From: Gari tellinella
Taxonomy: Eukaryota > Mollusca > Bivalvia > Cardiida > Psammobiidae
Direction: 5' to 3'
Length of the DNA: 64,000 bases
Assembly: GCA_922989275.2 (NCBI GenBank)
Contig: OV277866.1
Span: 58,643,246 to 58,707,245 of the forward strand
This document shows, piece after piece, positions 1 to 11,259 of this stretch. The translations under genes and the position numbers were made by a program. The number at the start of each line of letters is the position of its first letter. Within the stretch, counting starts at the first letter, position 1. The notes beneath the pieces were generated by a model. The model did no database searches, was not told the origin of the DNA, and saw nothing but the letters and a program-made list of their open reading frames with translations.

Positions 1-110
1 CTGAAAGTAAAGCAGAATGCGCCTTAAGGCGCATTCTGCTTTACTTTCAGCCTGCTTTAAGGGATCGCCTATCTTAAATACTAGAAACCTGCTATGGGGT
101 AAAGGATTAA
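1..110. mobile_element. Family A MITE, truncated by the window edge
   Basis: Part of the central palindrome (1-50) and the right end, finishing GGGGTAAAGGATTAA. Its terminal TTAA (107-110) is also the base of the hairpin of the element that follows, so it is inserted in that element. Confidence 0.75.
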
Positions 111-286
111 AGCAGGCTGTAAGTAAAGCAGAATGCACCTTAAGGCCCATTCTGCTTTACTTTCAACCTGCTTAAGCTACTATCAGCTAGAATATAGTAA
201 TTCATGACTGTATAAACTGGATTTTTTTCTTCAGTGGACAAATAATTTAAAGGTGTTAAAATGGGTTTCTATGGAGCAATGGGTTA
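107..286. mobile_element. Family A MITE, host of the previous insertion
   Basis: The central palindrome (107-175) and right half end in CAATGGGTTAA. Its left half lies outside the window because another copy is inserted at the TTAA at the hairpin base. Confidence 0.75.
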
Positions 287-511
287 ATGTTACCAGAAAC
301 AGGATCAGAGTTGCAAACCATTTGGATCATAATCAGGCCTCACTTAACTGTTTGCAAAAGTCTTCAATACAAGTCTACTACATTGACAGGGTTAACATTA
401 ACGTTTCAACACTAAGTAACTCTTGTGGGTTATTAGGTTCCATTGTAGATCTTTTTAGAATGAATGGTGTTTACGGCCCATCAACACAAAAAGGTCATTT
501 AGAGCTAAATG

Positions 512-602
512 GGGATCTTTTTAGTTACCAAAACATGTAGTTTCTGGATCTTTTTAGTTACCAAAACATGTAGTTTCTGGATCTTTTTAGTTACCAAAAC
601 AT
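512..602. repeat. 33-bp tandem repeat, nearly three copies
   Basis: The unit GGATCTTTTTAGTTACCAAA plus ACATGTAGTTTCT is repeated head to tail with almost no divergence, so the amplification is recent. From 603 to 942, apart from two short direct copies of GATCAGAGGGCT, nothing else is seen. Confidence 0.85.
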
Positions 603-942
603 GAACCAGTAGGCGTTTTAAAAAATACTTGTCTAAATTAGCAAACAGTATAGACCCAGATCAGAGGGCTAGCAAACAGTGTAGACATAGATCAGAGGGC
701 TCCTATAGGAATGTAATGAGAAGATATTGAAATAGTCACAGAAAAGGAAATTCAGATACAGAAGACTGGTTCTTTACTTCATAGACTGTTTCTAGAGTTA
801 AAGACAGGCGACTTCTTAAAGCCGGTTCAATGGGGGAATGCAGTTACTCTTTAAAAAGGCATGTAAATCACTACAGACATCCACCCTAACAAGTCAAATC
901 AATAGAATGGTACAGACATAGAACAGTCGCTACTGAACCTAC

Positions 943-1024
943 CTATAGGGTCTCAAGCGTGATCCTTTCTTGGAGCCACTGGTGTCAGACTCTGTTGGTG
1001 AGGGGGAACCTTCTCTTCTGGAAT
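943..1024 (-). CDS. Unnamed Ser-rich protein gene, exon h (last one seen)
   Basis: This 82-nt exon lies between a TATTATAG acceptor (just above 1024) and a strong GTAGGT donor (937-942). The upstream exon (5850-6449) leaves one base of a codon and this exon supplies two, so the frame is continuous. It stays open for 26 codons and leaves two bases at the donor. The peptide is basic and serine-rich (contains SPSPTESDTSGSKKGSR), like the rest of the protein. The next exon, which must begin with one base, was not found, so the gene probably continues beyond the left edge. The assignment rests on splice consensus, open frame and phase. Confidence 0.6.
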
Positions 1025-1163
1025 CTATAATATAAGTATAAATGCATAAACAACACTGTGTCATGAGTATCCTGACAACTCTGCAATTTTTTCATTCACA
1101 CATAGCTCTTGAATATATCAAGTCAAAACTTCTTATATCAAAGATTTATCTGAGTAAAAACCA

Positions 1164-1421
1164 TTAAACTTTACTCCATAGCCTCTGTGTCTAGTATTGA
1201 ATACAAGTTACCACTTAAAGCAGGGTGAAAGTAAATCAGAATTAACCTGAAGGCACATTCTGCTTTACTTTCACCCTAATTAAGCTACCATCTACTGGAA
1301 TATAGGAAAAATATCTTGGGATACACATAATGATGATTGTATAAATTGAAATTATTAACTTCAGTGGAGAAATAAAACTAATAATGCGTAAAAATGTGTA
1401 TCTATGGAGTAAATTGGTTAA
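1164..1421. mobile_element. Family A MITE
   Basis: About 258 bp between TTAAACTTTACTCCATA and ATGGAGTAAATTGGTTAA, with the diverged central hairpin at 1215-1280. Confidence 0.7.
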
Positions 1422-1589
1422 GCACTCAACTGGTTTTGTTTTATAACTTTTGTTTCTGCCATCTATTGGCTAATTGGACGCCCAAGAGAGAGGGCCGAGC
1501 TAGTGGCAACAGAAAACCCCAGGGCCCAATGCCACTCTACTGGTGACTGAATGACTCACCTCCTGTTGACTATTCATATACATGTATCC

Positions 1590-1772
1590 TAGGGGCTCCA
1601 GATTAACTGAACAAATCCATCATTTTCTCACTCATTTCAGTACCAAATCCTATGGTGTTACTACTCATTAGAATTGTCTCGAAGAGACGATTCTAATGAG
1701 TAGTGACACCATTGGGTTTAAAGCAAAAATAAATATGTTAATTTTTGAAATACTCCCCTTATCTGGAGCCCA
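1590..1772. mobile_element. Family C (hAT-like) MITE
   Basis: The ends are GGGGCTCCAGATT and CTTATCTGGAGCC. The central near-perfect palindrome (about 1650-1725) contains ACTCATTAGAATTGTCTC and its complement. No open reading frame. Confidence 0.75.
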
Positions 1773-1875
1773 GCTGTATCCACTATGAACATCTATCATC
1801 TGAACTATTACAATGACTGACAAGAAAGGAAAAACTCTCCAGGAAAGAGCACATATTCATATATTGGTCGGATCT

Positions 1876-2130
1876 GAACCCATTACCCCATAAATATGCC
1901 TTTTTAAGCCCCTAGCTTATTTCTTCACTGAACAAAATAGTTCCATTTTTTATAAAGTTATGAGTATATGCAATAAGAAATATTTGCTAAATTCTAGTAG
2001 ACAGTATATTAAAGCAGGTTGAAAGTTAAGCAGAATGTGCCTTATAATACCCATTCTGCTTTACTTTCAACTTGCTTTAAGTGGTCACATATCTTGAATA
2101 ATAGAAACAGACTGTGGGGTAATGGGTTAT
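1876..2130. mobile_element. Family A MITE
   Basis: CCCATTACCCCATAAATATG at the left end, central hairpin 2012-2080, right end GGGGTAATGGGTT. The left TTAA is mutated. Confidence 0.72.
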
Positions 2131-2194
2131 TGAATTAAAAATTGATGAGTAAAATCAAACCCACGGCAAACACACACACACATGTAAAGAGATC

Positions 2195-2393
2195 AAGGAC
2201 TCCAGATTATGAGATAAGAGTGAGTAAACTGAACAAATTCAACATTATCTCACTTATTTCAGCACCAAGTCCTATGGTGTTACTACTCATTAGAATTGTC
2301 TCGAAGAGACAATTCTAATGAGTTGTGACACCATAGGGTTTAATGCAGAAAAAAAGATTTTAGTTTTTGAAATACTCCCCTTATCTGGAGCCC
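2195..2393. mobile_element. Family C (hAT-like) MITE
   Basis: Central palindrome at 2268-2340 with arms ACTCATTAGAATTGTCTC; right end CCCCTTATCTGGAGCCC. From 2394 to 2757 no gene or element is recognised. Confidence 0.72.
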
Positions 2394-2757
2394 AATAAAT
2401 GCGATCTATATCAGACAAGTCCGAATAGCACATACGGCTACATGTACACATCTAGTAAATTAAAACATCTAAAAAGGTCAATCAACACACAACTGTTTCC
2501 ACAAGCATCATGTTTTACTATGCTTCACAGCTATTAACACCCTAGAGCAATCATTCAGAATCAACTTAGAGCCTTAACTTAGAAAACCAGCCTTATTACA
2601 GGACAAAACAGTATAGACCTTGTCCAACCTCCAAGACAGTATTGGAGTCTGATCAAAGTCTACACTTGTGAATAACTTAGGTAGCAAAATACTGTATATG
2701 CTGGTGAGTGTCAAACACTGTAGATATAGACCATAGGGGTCTATATTGCTTCCTCCA

Positions 2758-2970
2758 CTTCTACCCCTCTATTACAACCACTGAATTGCTATAACGATTA
2801 GGTGTTTACGACATTTAGCTGTGACTGCTTAAAGAAAGGTGACAGTAAAACAGAAAGCTCCTTTAGGAGCTGACTGTTTTACTGTCACCTTTCTATAAGT
2901 GGTTACCTGTCTTTTATGCAATAAATTAACATTCGTTTTAGTGGTCATAATAGTGAGGTGTTACTGTATA
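2758..2970. mobile_element. Family D (pogo-like) MITE
   Basis: The central palindrome at about 2825-2900 is of the group shared with family A (CTTAAAGAAAGGTGACAGTA). The right end AGTGGTCATAATAGTGAGG then TTACTGTA matches the pogo-like TIR. Confidence 0.7.
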
Positions 2971-3010
2971 CTATAGTGTGTAGAAGTTGAGGCAGAGTAT
3001 AGACCCCTAT

Positions 3011-3056
3011 GATCTAGACCAGTTGCCATGTCTTTGTCATGATGACTGGTCTAGAT
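3011..3056. repeat. Imperfect hairpin, GATCTAGACCAGT arms
   Basis: Arms GATCTAGACCAGTTG and its complement flank a short spacer. A related hairpin with different stem bases is at 7328-7397. From 3057 to 3600 there is only unannotatable AT-rich intron. Confidence 0.6.
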
Positions 3057-3599
3057 CTACATTGTTTGAGTTTCCTCATCACACAGCTTTGAGACATGTT
3101 ATTACATGACAGATTTTCAGAAATCAGTTACATATGTATAAAGTTGTTTATATAAAGGAATGTGTATAAGAATGCTCATGCATCTGTTTTTGAATAAAGC
3201 TCAGTATTGTAGAACTGTTTGTACAAGTGAACTACTGGTATTCATCCTTTCTTCACCAATAATAGACAGTTTAAAATGGGTTTATGATAGCTGTGCAATA
3301 TTTGTATCTGAATTATCACATTAGGAAAAGGGAAACAAATCTATTTGAAGTACATGTACAACTAAGTATCCAGCAGAATTAGCTCCCTTTTGTACCAATG
3401 ATTGTTAGAAAGGGAAAGACACATCAGTCTTCTATGTATTTCAGGAGCTTTCTTTAGTATTCACACCAATCTCTGGCACATGGATGAGAGTTAAAGACAC
3501 AGAATTGTAACTCTAGAAATGAGTATTCTAGATTTTTCCCAAATAATTTGAATCCAGATAAAGACATTTAGTAACTACACATCTTATTTATATATTTAT

Positions 3600-3877
3600 T
3601 TGTTATTTGTTTTGATTTTAGGTCACTTTCAACAGTATTTCAGTCATATCGCGACGTCCAGCTAATTACAGGTGGAGGAAGACCCCAGAAGTCCTTTATG
3701 CACTGTTTCAGGCACAAATTGGCAACTGGGTAGAACCACAGACCTTCCGCAAGCCAGCTGGAAGGCTTCCCCACATGAAAAACCGAACCACCCTACTGGG
3801 ATTCGAACTCACAGCGGTGAGGAGCTTAGTGATGTAAGCCACAATGACTATACCACTAGGCCACGGAGGCCCCCCAT
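3600..3877 (-). mobile_element. tRNA-derived SINE with a Meta-like central domain
   Basis: On the minus strand it starts GGCCTCCGTGGCCTAGTGG, with a pol III A box (TGGCCTAGTGGTATAG, about 3850-3865) and a B box (GAGTTCGAATCCC, 3798-3810). It then has a conserved non-tRNA block (GCCTTCCAGCTGGCTTGCGG, and GGGGTCTTCCTCCACC) and an end near GACGTCGCGATATGAC. This head-body layout is that of mollusc SINEs with a shared core. The open frame on the plus strand here is not a gene. Confidence 0.75.
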
Positions 3878-4024
3878 CTTATCAAGGTCCAAATGATAAT
3901 CAAGATTAACAAGACTTGTCACAGTTGCCGAGACAAATCAAAGGAAATCACCAACATTGAAACCTGGGTTGTGTGTATGACTGGTCCATCTTCTCTTTTT
4001 GACTGATTATGACCTTGTCTTTTT

Positions 4025-4273
4025 GAACTCATTCACCCCTACAAACCTTTAATGGATAATTCCAATTTCGAAATAAGTCTAGTCCAATTTTGACAATGTA
4101 GGGTTGATTTTAACAATATATTTCAAAATGACAAACCGTGTAGACCCTGATCAGAGGGCTCATTAAGGAGCCCTCTGATCAGGGTCTACGCTGTTTGCAT
4201 AGGCCAAGTGGTATCCTTACAGGTACAGTTTGTAATTGACAAGTATACTCCTTGCTAGGGTTAAAAGGGTTAA
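4025..4273. mobile_element. Family B MITE
   Basis: Starts AACTCATTCACCCCTACAAA, ends GCTAGGGTTAAAAGGGTTAA. The central perfect palindrome (about 4127-4200) has arms TAGACCCTGATCAGAGGGCT. From 4274 to 5000 no feature is supported; an open frame at 4496-4801 is rejected. Confidence 0.75.
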
Positions 4274-5012
4274 GACTACAAATGTGGATCTTGGATGTAC
4301 CACATTTCTGAAAGCCTATGTGTCAAATTATTTCAAAATCATCACAACCTTTAATCTGTGATTGAAACCTTGACCTTTGAGCAACAGACCTGCCTGTTGT
4401 GCAAGACATTATTGTCTTCTCTTGAAAAACAGTGGTAAAGAGTAACTTCAAAATCTATCCATTCATGCTGCGGTTGGAGCCCGAACACAAACAAATTGTT
4501 ACCCTTTTTTATCTTTTACTTCAGAATCCACCAATATGAAGGAGGACAAGATGTGGGACAGAGACACTCAGACAGACATGCAGACAGTATGAGCCCCATT
4601 AAGGGCATGAAAACAATGATCCACAATGCTTTATCCCAACACTTAACAGTTGAAGTTGATATACTAAAGATTTATGTTAAAATGACTAGTTACTTCTTTA
4701 GTTCAATACACCAGCCAATATATAATCATGCTTTTGATTCCAAGTCAAGCAAAAACACTTGTAAATACATGTACAATAAAACTTCTCTTGAGCAACACTA
4801 ATAAATATATACAGAGGAACCAAGGTGATGCCCTACTCTTGTTCAATGGAGCCCTCTAGTTTTGTTACAGGCCCAGTGTATAGCACTGATACATGGGACC
4901 TCGGCTTAACTCTTTGCATGCTGGGTATTATTTTTGTCTGCAACAATTTGTAGTCTGCTACTGTTCTAAAGATAGAATTTCTCTAAAATTATTTTCAAAG
5001 CATGATCAGAGG

Positions 5013-5085
5013 TTCAAACAGTTTGGATCCTGATGAGACGCCGCGTAATGCGGCGTCTCATCTGGATCCAATCTGTTTGCAAAGG
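5013..5085. repeat. Solo palindrome, CAAACAGTTTGGATCC group
   Basis: Arms CAAACAGTTTGGATCCTGAT and GAGACGCCGC with the complement following directly. The same stem family lies inside family E elements, but here without clear TIRs. Confidence 0.65.
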
Positions 5086-5223
5086 TAATCACTGTGGCAG
5101 ATATATCCGCCGCTAGCATGCAAAGAGTTAATGTATTAAATTAAATATGGCAGGATTAACTCATTTCTTCATATATGGAGGAGTCGGTGAAAGGGTCCTA
5201 TGGTGCTTATGTGAAGGAAAGGG

Positions 5224-5513
5224 TTAACCCATTATTCCATAGATTAACATTTTTACAAATTTAATTTGTTCCTCCATTGAAAAAAATAGTTCCAAATTAT
5301 ACAGTCATGAATATGTATCCTAAATATATTTTCTATATTCTATCAATAGTAGCTTAAATCAGGATGAATGTAAAGCAGAACGTGCCATGAGGCACATTCT
5401 GCTTTACTTTCAACCATCTTCATGCTTTAAGTGGCTTTACTTTCAACCATCTTCATGCTTTAAGTGGCTACCTATCTTCAATACTAGAAACAGACTATGT
5501 AGTAAAGGTTTAA
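5224..5513. mobile_element. Family A MITE with an internal duplication
   Basis: TTAACCCATTATTCCATAG to AGTAAAGGTTTAA. The right hairpin arm plus flank (CTTTACTTTCAACCATCTTC and following) is tandemly duplicated at about 5400-5466. It shares its terminal TTAA with the next element. Confidence 0.72.
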
Positions 5514-5712
5514 CCAATTTCCCCAAAGCCAATTTCTAGTTTTAAAGACAGATGACAACTTAAAGCAGTCTGCTTTAAGCTACCAGCTGCTAGAATAGAA
5601 CAATTATTTCTAATGTTTAATATTCACAACTGTGTATAAATTGGAACTATCTTTTTCAGCGGAGGAATAAATTGGAGACGTAAAAAGGTGCATTTATGGG
5701 GTAATGGGTTAA
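5510..5712. mobile_element. Family A MITE lacking its hairpin
   Basis: TIR to TIR, but the central palindrome is reduced to AAAGCAGTCTGCTTTAA, i.e. the centre has been deleted. It directly abuts the previous copy with a single TTAA between them. Confidence 0.7.
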
Positions 5713-5849
5713 GCAGCCTGCCTTCTACTCCTGCTTACTAGTGACTCAAGAGAAGTTATACTGTACATCAAATGATCAAACTCTGTTAACACACATAGCA
5801 CTGAATCAGTATTCTGTTATCTGCAGGCACATTTTCACTGTTTACTTAC

Positions 5850-6449
5850 ATCCTTGCCTCCTACCCTGTTGCCAACTATGTGACCTAGTTTTCTCTGACC
5901 CAGTTTCAGCATCACCATAGTTACCAGAACTATCCTCAGACTGTAAACAGCCCAACTCATGCTGAAGAAGCCTACTCCTTAACTCATGTAATTTTTCCTC
6001 CTGTTTTTGACTTCGACACAAGAGCTCGTAAACATCATCTCTACTGATAGGTGACTGAAGTGTATGACCTTGGCCAGACAGGTGTCTACCGGCTGGCAAT
6101 GACCTTGAAATTGGGCTTGACAACTTTTTGCTGATTGGCGGACTGTGCCTTGCTCTAGCTCTACTCTGACGCTCTGCCCGTTGTTTTTTAACTGGGCTAT
6201 GGGTGACGTCATTGTCACCACAGCATGGGGAATCTACATCAGCTTTCCCCTCAATACTGAGGTTACTAGACTGTACAGATAAATGTTTAGCTTTCGCGTG
6301 AGCAAGTGTGTCTCTGTCAGGAGGAGGGTTGACCTTGGTGTTAGAAAACCTCTGGTAACCATGGTGATGCCACACATTGCTATCACTACTGTCACTATGG
6401 CAACAGGGCTCGGTAGTAGAATCGCTAGTGTAACACTCGTAACACCAGT
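5850..6449 (-). CDS. Unnamed Ser-rich protein gene, exon g (200 codons, coiled coil)
   Basis: A 600-nt exon with a CCACACAG acceptor (above 6449) and GTAAGT donor (5844-5849). It takes two bases in and leaves one, matching the G left by the 11538-11599 exon. The first part is Cys/His/Ser-rich (WCYECYTSDST, then WHHHGYQRF); the middle is basic (SPVKKQRAERQSRARARHS) with repeated SPIS motifs that look like proline-directed phosphosites. From about 6031 down to 5940 the sequence is a predicted short coiled coil (VYELLCRSQKQEEKLHEL and onward), then an acidic Ser/Gly tail. The coiled coil suggests a structural or scaffold protein. I recognise no enzyme motif. A pogo-like MITE ends about 125 bp upstream of the acceptor. 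Confidence 0.75.
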
Positions 6450-6574
6450 CTGTGTGGAGAATGACATAAAATATAAAATATATGACACTTGTGATGAAAA
6501 CACTGAACATTGAAGTCGGAAAAATTAAGTCTCTGAAAATTGAACAACATTTCTCCATACATACAGTTGTAAAA

Positions 6575-6737
6575 CAGTAAAACCTCACTATTAGGACCAC
6601 TTAAATGAAGGCTAATTTCTTGTATAAAAGACAGGTGACAGCTTAAAGCAAGATGACACCTTGCTTTAAGCAGTCACCTGTTGGAAAAAATCTTATAATT
6701 GAAACAATTTAGTAGTCGTAATAGAGAGGTTTTACTG
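6575..6737. mobile_element. Family D (pogo-like) MITE
   Basis: CAGTAAAACCTCACTATTAG to AGAGAGGTTTTACTG, with a shortened central hairpin (AGCTTAAAGCAAGATGACA then ACCTTGCTTTAAGC). From 6738 to 7327 nothing is recognised. Confidence 0.78.
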
Positions 6738-7327
6738 TATTTGCAGCTATGATTGTAAACCATTTTATAAGGAAGCACAAAGAGCTCTCAGGACACATGA
6801 CTGCTAAATAAAATACAATATAAATTTAATGCAGAAAACTCATAAAGGAGCTCACTGGATATCTACTGTTCTGCAGAATGATGTCACTTGTGTTAATGAC
6901 TGCAAATTTCAACGCTCTTTCAAATTTCCATAATATGGGAATCTCCCTCAACTTTTGTTCTCAGTCCAGAAGTGTTTGGTGTTTATGCGATTGTTTCTAT
7001 TTACATTGGGAAACTTTTGAATTGTTTTCTGAATTCTAATACAAAACAATAATGAAGTTTTGCAAAAACTATACATGATACCTCAAAAGATGGATTCTAG
7101 ATACTAAATAACTTTTATATAAAGTGTCAAGATTTTCCCGCCTCATTAGTGAGAATAAAATTACAAATGAGCCGCTCCATGACAATACCTGCCTTATTGC
7201 ATTGAAAACATTGTATAGACCAAGCACTGGTCATCACAGGCTCTAAATCTCAGTTTGTCTTCACTGCCAAATACTGTAGATAATACTGCTAAATACAATG
7301 CTTTAAATGACTGTAACGTGTTGGTGT

Positions 7328-7397
7328 CAAACAGAGTAGATCAAGGCCAGTTGCTACGTAAAAGACATGTTTGCTGGCCTTGATCTACACTGTTTGC
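7328..7397. repeat. Hairpin, CAAACAGAGTAGATCAAGGC arms
   Basis: Imperfect palindrome with a loop of about 20 nt. The outer stem CAAACAG...CTGTTTG is the same as in family B and E palindromes, but the inner stem differs. Confidence 0.6.
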
Positions 7398-7704
7398 AAT
7401 GCAATAAGGCAGATTTTGTCATAGCACAGCTAAAATAATTTAACCAGCTTTATGAAAACTCAAAAAGAAGTTGCTGATCCAGAAAAGCTGTGTACTAATA
7501 ATAGTTTTTCTACCTAACTCTGAAACAACCATTATCATTTAGTAAGCATTATGTATACAAAGTTGGTAATATAGATCTGTTAACATTTTCAACACATAGT
7601 GAAGCAGCATGCAATCCAGTATATACATGTGAATATAAGTAGGTAACCCATATGTGAACCACTCTTTACAAACTGTGACTGTTTATACTGGTATGAGTTT
7701 TAAA

Positions 7705-7921
7705 TTAACTCATTCACCCTGAAACTTTTAATGGACAATTCCAATTTCAAAATAAGTCTAGTCCATTTTTGACTCTTTAGGGATGACAAGCAGTGTAGAC
7801 CCTGATCAGAGGGCTCCTTTAGGAGCCCTCTGATCAGGGTTTACACAGGACATGTGTAATCCTCACTGATACACTGTTTATAAATGACGAGTATACTCGT
7901 CGCTAGGGTTGAATGTGTTAA
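7705..7921. mobile_element. Family B MITE
   Basis: TTAACTCATTCACCCTGAAA to AGGGTTGAATGTGTTAA, with the perfect central palindrome near 7785-7855 (GATCAGAGGGCTCC and complement). Confidence 0.78.
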
Positions 7922-8019
7922 TGTATTGAAAGGGGTAAGCTGAATCGTTACTGTAACCCTCTTCTTTACAAGTCTCAATATAAGAAGTAAACTCAACAAA
8001 TTCCAAATTTTCTCACATA

Positions 8020-8260
8020 CAGTGGAGAAAACGTTATTTTTTCCCGTTTAAACGCAAACGAAACGCAAGGCACTAAAACGTAGAAAAGTACAACTTTTGG
8101 ACAATTCTGATAATTCATTTTTATACCAGTGGCAAACAGTTTGGTGCCTAATCATACGCCGGGTTACCCGGTGTCTGATCTGGCTCCAAACGGTTTGCAT
8201 CGGAAATACTAGTTTTAGCGTAAAAGCATTTATTGGGAAAGAATAACGTTTTCTCCACTG
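8020..8260. mobile_element. Family E MITE (TA target)
   Basis: CAGTGGAGAAAACGTTATT to its complement at the right, flanked on both sides by TA. The central palindrome contains AAACAGTTTGGTGCC and a CGCCGGGTTACCCGG axis. It is inserted in a degraded family C element, whose TCTCACATA...TGTCAGCACC is the rejoined site. Confidence 0.82.
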
Positions 8261-8369
8261 TATGTCAGCACCAAATCCTCTAGGGTAGAAATTATGCTGA
8301 AAGCTCATTTCTGCATTATCCTGCATGAAGTAGCAAACTCGATCAAAACTTGCCCATGATTAATTCTTG

Positions 8370-8545
8370 TAACCTATTACACCATGGTCTGTTTCTTATT
8401 TTGAAGACAGGTGACCACTTAAAGCAGGTTGAAAGTAAAACAGAATGTGCTTTCAGTAGCATTCTGCTTTACTTTCAGTCTACTTTAAGCTACCATCTGC
8501 TAGGATATAGAAAATATTTCTTATGATGTATTCCAAATTACATAG
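8370..8545. mobile_element. Family A MITE, degraded
   Basis: The central hairpin (8420-8490) and the GACAGGTGACCACTTAAAGC flank are clear, but the terminal sequences are eroded. Confidence 0.6.
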
Positions 8546-9068
8546 ATCAGAAGCAAACCCTATTTTGAGACTACTCACTTGAAATTTTGTTTTAAACTTT
8601 TTGCCTCAAAATTTAACTACATTTTCATATAGTATACAAGACAGGACCAATAAGTTTTAACCCATCAACATTGTTTCCTTCCAGGACAAAGATAGAGCCA
8701 GACTCCAAGTTACTTGTAAGATGTAACCCTTGTTAAGTAGTCAGTAGATTTGTTAACCCTCTCCTCATTTACATAATGTTTTCACCTTGATAAAATTGTG
8801 TTTAAGGCAGGTGGCTGCTTAAAGCAAGAGGACAGTAAAGCTGAAAGTCAATAGGAGCTTTCTGCTTTACTTAAGCCTCTACCTGATTACGGGCAATAAT
8901 GTTGATGTGTCAACAGGGGCACCCTATGATGGCTCTTTGGGGAAGAGGGTTTAGCTTTTTCCACATAGAAACACCTTTTGAAACATTGACCTTTTTCTTA
9001 TAAAAATGCCTTTTCATACTTCAAACAGGTTCTCATAAAGAGCCACATAAAAACTTTTCTGCATCCTA

Positions 9069-9314
9069 CAGTGCAGAATCTGTTATTCTTTCCCAATAAA
9101 AGCGTTTACACTAAAACTATTATTTGCAGTGCAAACAGTTTGGAGCCAGATCAGACGCCGGGTAACCCGACGTCTGATCAGGCTCCAAACTGTTTGCCAC
9201 CAAGATAAACAAGAATTATCAGAATTGTCCAAAAGTTGTTCTTTTCTACGTTTTAGTGCTTTGCGTTTGCGTACGTTTGCGTTTAAACGGGAAAGAATAA
9301 CAGATTGTCCACTG
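9069..9314. mobile_element. Family E MITE
   Basis: CAGTGCAGAATCTGTTATTC to the inverted copy ending TGTCCACTG, flanked by TA on both sides. Central palindrome: GGAGCCAGATCAGACGCCGG and complement. Family D/A-type hairpin remnants lie at about 8808-8890 and 9318-9394. Confidence 0.82.
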
Positions 9315-9394
9315 TAACAGGTGGATGCTTAAAATTGGCTCAATGTAAAGCAGAAAGCTTCTTCAGCCAATTTTAAGCAAACAACCTGTCTTTG

Positions 9395-9645
9395 TTAACC
9401 CATTCTCCCATAAGTACGTCTTTTTATACCTTTAATTTATTCCTCCATGAAAGAAAATAGTTAAAATCAATACAGTCATGAATATGTGCTGTAAGAAATA
9501 TTTTTATATCCTGTAAGATGATAGCTTCAAGCAGGCTAAAAGTAAAGCAGAATGCACTTTAAGACACATTCTGCTTTACTTTCAACCTGCTTTAAGTGCT
9601 TATCTGTCTTCAAAATCAGAAACATACTACGGGGTAATGGGTTAA
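9395..9645. mobile_element. Family A MITE
   Basis: TTAACCCATTCTCCCATAAG to GGGGTAATGGGTTAA; hairpin 9530-9600. Intact in length. Confidence 0.8.
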
Positions 9646-9890
9646 TATTGGAGACCAGGTAACGAGGAGAGGGTTAAAGAATACAGTGAAGCTAGGTACA
9701 CACCTTCACTACAAGAGGGGATTTTACCGGCAACTATACCTGTTGTTTTGTTTATAGTTGTGCTTGCAGTGCTCTGTATAGAGGCTCGTAAAGCATTTGC
9801 CTCCACTGTTCAAGTAAGTTAAGGTTACTCTTATATGACATATATAGATTTTATATACACAAATCCTATACAGTTTAGAATATACTGGTA

Positions 9891-10035
9891 CAATAAAATC
9901 GCTCTATTATCACCACTAATTTGTTCTAATTATTAGGTGTTTATGACAGGTATTGCTTAAAGCATGATGATAGTAAAACAGAAAGGTCCTTTGAGAGCTT
10001 TCTGTTTTAATCTCAGCATGCTTTTTCCCGCAACC
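9891..10035. mobile_element. Family D (pogo-like) MITE, left part
   Basis: AATAAAATCGCTCTATTATC and the ATTAGGTGTTTATGACAGG flank lead to a hairpin (9955-10025). The right end is not recognisable. Confidence 0.5.
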
Positions 10036-10251
10036 TGTCTTCGATACAATCTATTAGTCTTTTATGAATTTTTGTTACAAGTTGCTTTAACTATCATAAC
10101 ATCACATTTTGCATATATACAGCTACATCAAAAGACAAAGGTAATTTTTCACTAGAACATAACCTGCTAAAGCCAACAAATATTGCTGATTGTTCAATAG
10201 TCTACACGTTTGTTACAAGATATCTTGATTCTGGCAACTATTTTTGAACAC

Positions 10252-10502
10252 ATACAATGGCCAAGCCGTTATTCTGTCCAAATAAACATGTTTATGCTAA
10301 AACTATTATTTCCCTTGCAAACAGATTGGAGCCAGCTCAGACTCTCAGTGACCCGGCGTCTGATCAGGCTCGAAACTGTTTGCCACTCAGATTAACATGT
10401 TACTTCAGAATTGTCAAAAAATTGTCTTTTTCTGTGTTTTATTGTGCTGCATTTGAGTTTCATTTGTGTTCAAATGGGATAGAATACTAACATCTCCTCC
10501 AC
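10252..10502. mobile_element. Family E MITE, diverged
   Basis: The internal AACAGATTGGAGCCAG hairpin with GACCCGGCGTCTGATC, and outer arms resembling GTTATTCT and AGAATACTAAC, are present. The TIRs are mutated. The next element begins at its right end. Confidence 0.6.
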
Positions 10503-10503
10503 T

Positions 10504-10755
10504 TTAACCCATTACCCCATAGCCTGTTTCTAATTTTGAAAATATGAGACCTCTTAAAGCAGGTTGAAAGTAAAGCAGAATGCGCCCTAAGGCGCATTCT
10601 GCTTTACTTTCAGCCTGCTTTATGCTATTATCTGGTAGAATATAGAAAATAGTTCTTATAAATTTTATTTATGACAGTATAAATTGGAACTATTTTCATC
10701 AGTGGAGGAATTAGATTAAGGCGTAAAAATGCGTTTTTATGGGGTAATGGGTTAA
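10504..10755. mobile_element. Family A MITE, well preserved
   Basis: TTAACCCATTACCCCATAGC to ATGGGGTAATGGGTTAA with a perfect central palindrome at 10555-10622 (axis GCGCCCTAAGGCGC). Confidence 0.85.
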
Positions 10756-10885
10756 TATATTCCTCTGCTTCTGTATCTATGCAGTATAATCTCTGATAAC
10801 TGGACTCCTGAATACTAACAAATTTCTTAGTCCAACAAATTTGTTACCAATTATAATGAAAAGCTGTGCAGAGCTAATGGGACAT

Positions 10886-10990
10886 GTTGGATGCTTAATG
10901 CAGGGCAACAATAATGCACAAAGCTCCAAAGGAGATTTCTCCAATACTATTGTCCTGTATGAATGCATCCATTTGTTTGTTTTCAACAAC
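10886..10990. repeat. AATGCAG-type hairpin remnants
   Basis: GCTTAATGCAGGGCAACAAT and AATGCACAAAGCTCC face an inverted partner. A CAAACAGATTGGCTCCAG palindrome follows at 11045-11115. These are central hairpins without recognisable ends. Confidence 0.5.
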
Positions 10991-11259
10991 TGACCATTCA
11001 ATATGTTTTTTAACCCTTATGCAAAGCCTGACCTGGCATACATTCGCAAACAGATTGGCTCCAGACCAGATGCCGTGAAACACGGCGTCTGATCTTGATC
11101 CAAACTATTTGTCACTCATATTAAACATTTCTTCAGATAAAAAAAACTAATTTTGACCTTTTTTCGCAGACAATTTATTTGAAGCAGATAAAAATTCAGC
11201 ATGATAAGTGTTAATGGCTGCACAATCTTCCATTCTCCAGAAACCTCTCTAAACTAAGA

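Noticed and set aside
4496..4801. Plus-strand frame after a TTTTACTTCAG acceptor
   Set aside because: The acceptor looks fair but the peptide is low-complexity from a GACAGACATGCAGACAG tract, no donor or partner exon was found, and it lies antisense within the intron of the minus gene.
9129..9317. Recurrent small frames with a WSQIRRRVTRRLIRLQTVC peptide (also 8048-8326, 33550-33996, 47988-48173)
   Set aside because: They read through the central palindrome of family E MITEs. Conservation is due to the DNA repeat, not to selection on a protein.
9739..9770. A 23-nt microexon between exons f and g of the minus gene
   Set aside because: Phases would allow it, but exon f already joins exon g in phase and the acceptor pyrimidine tract is poor.
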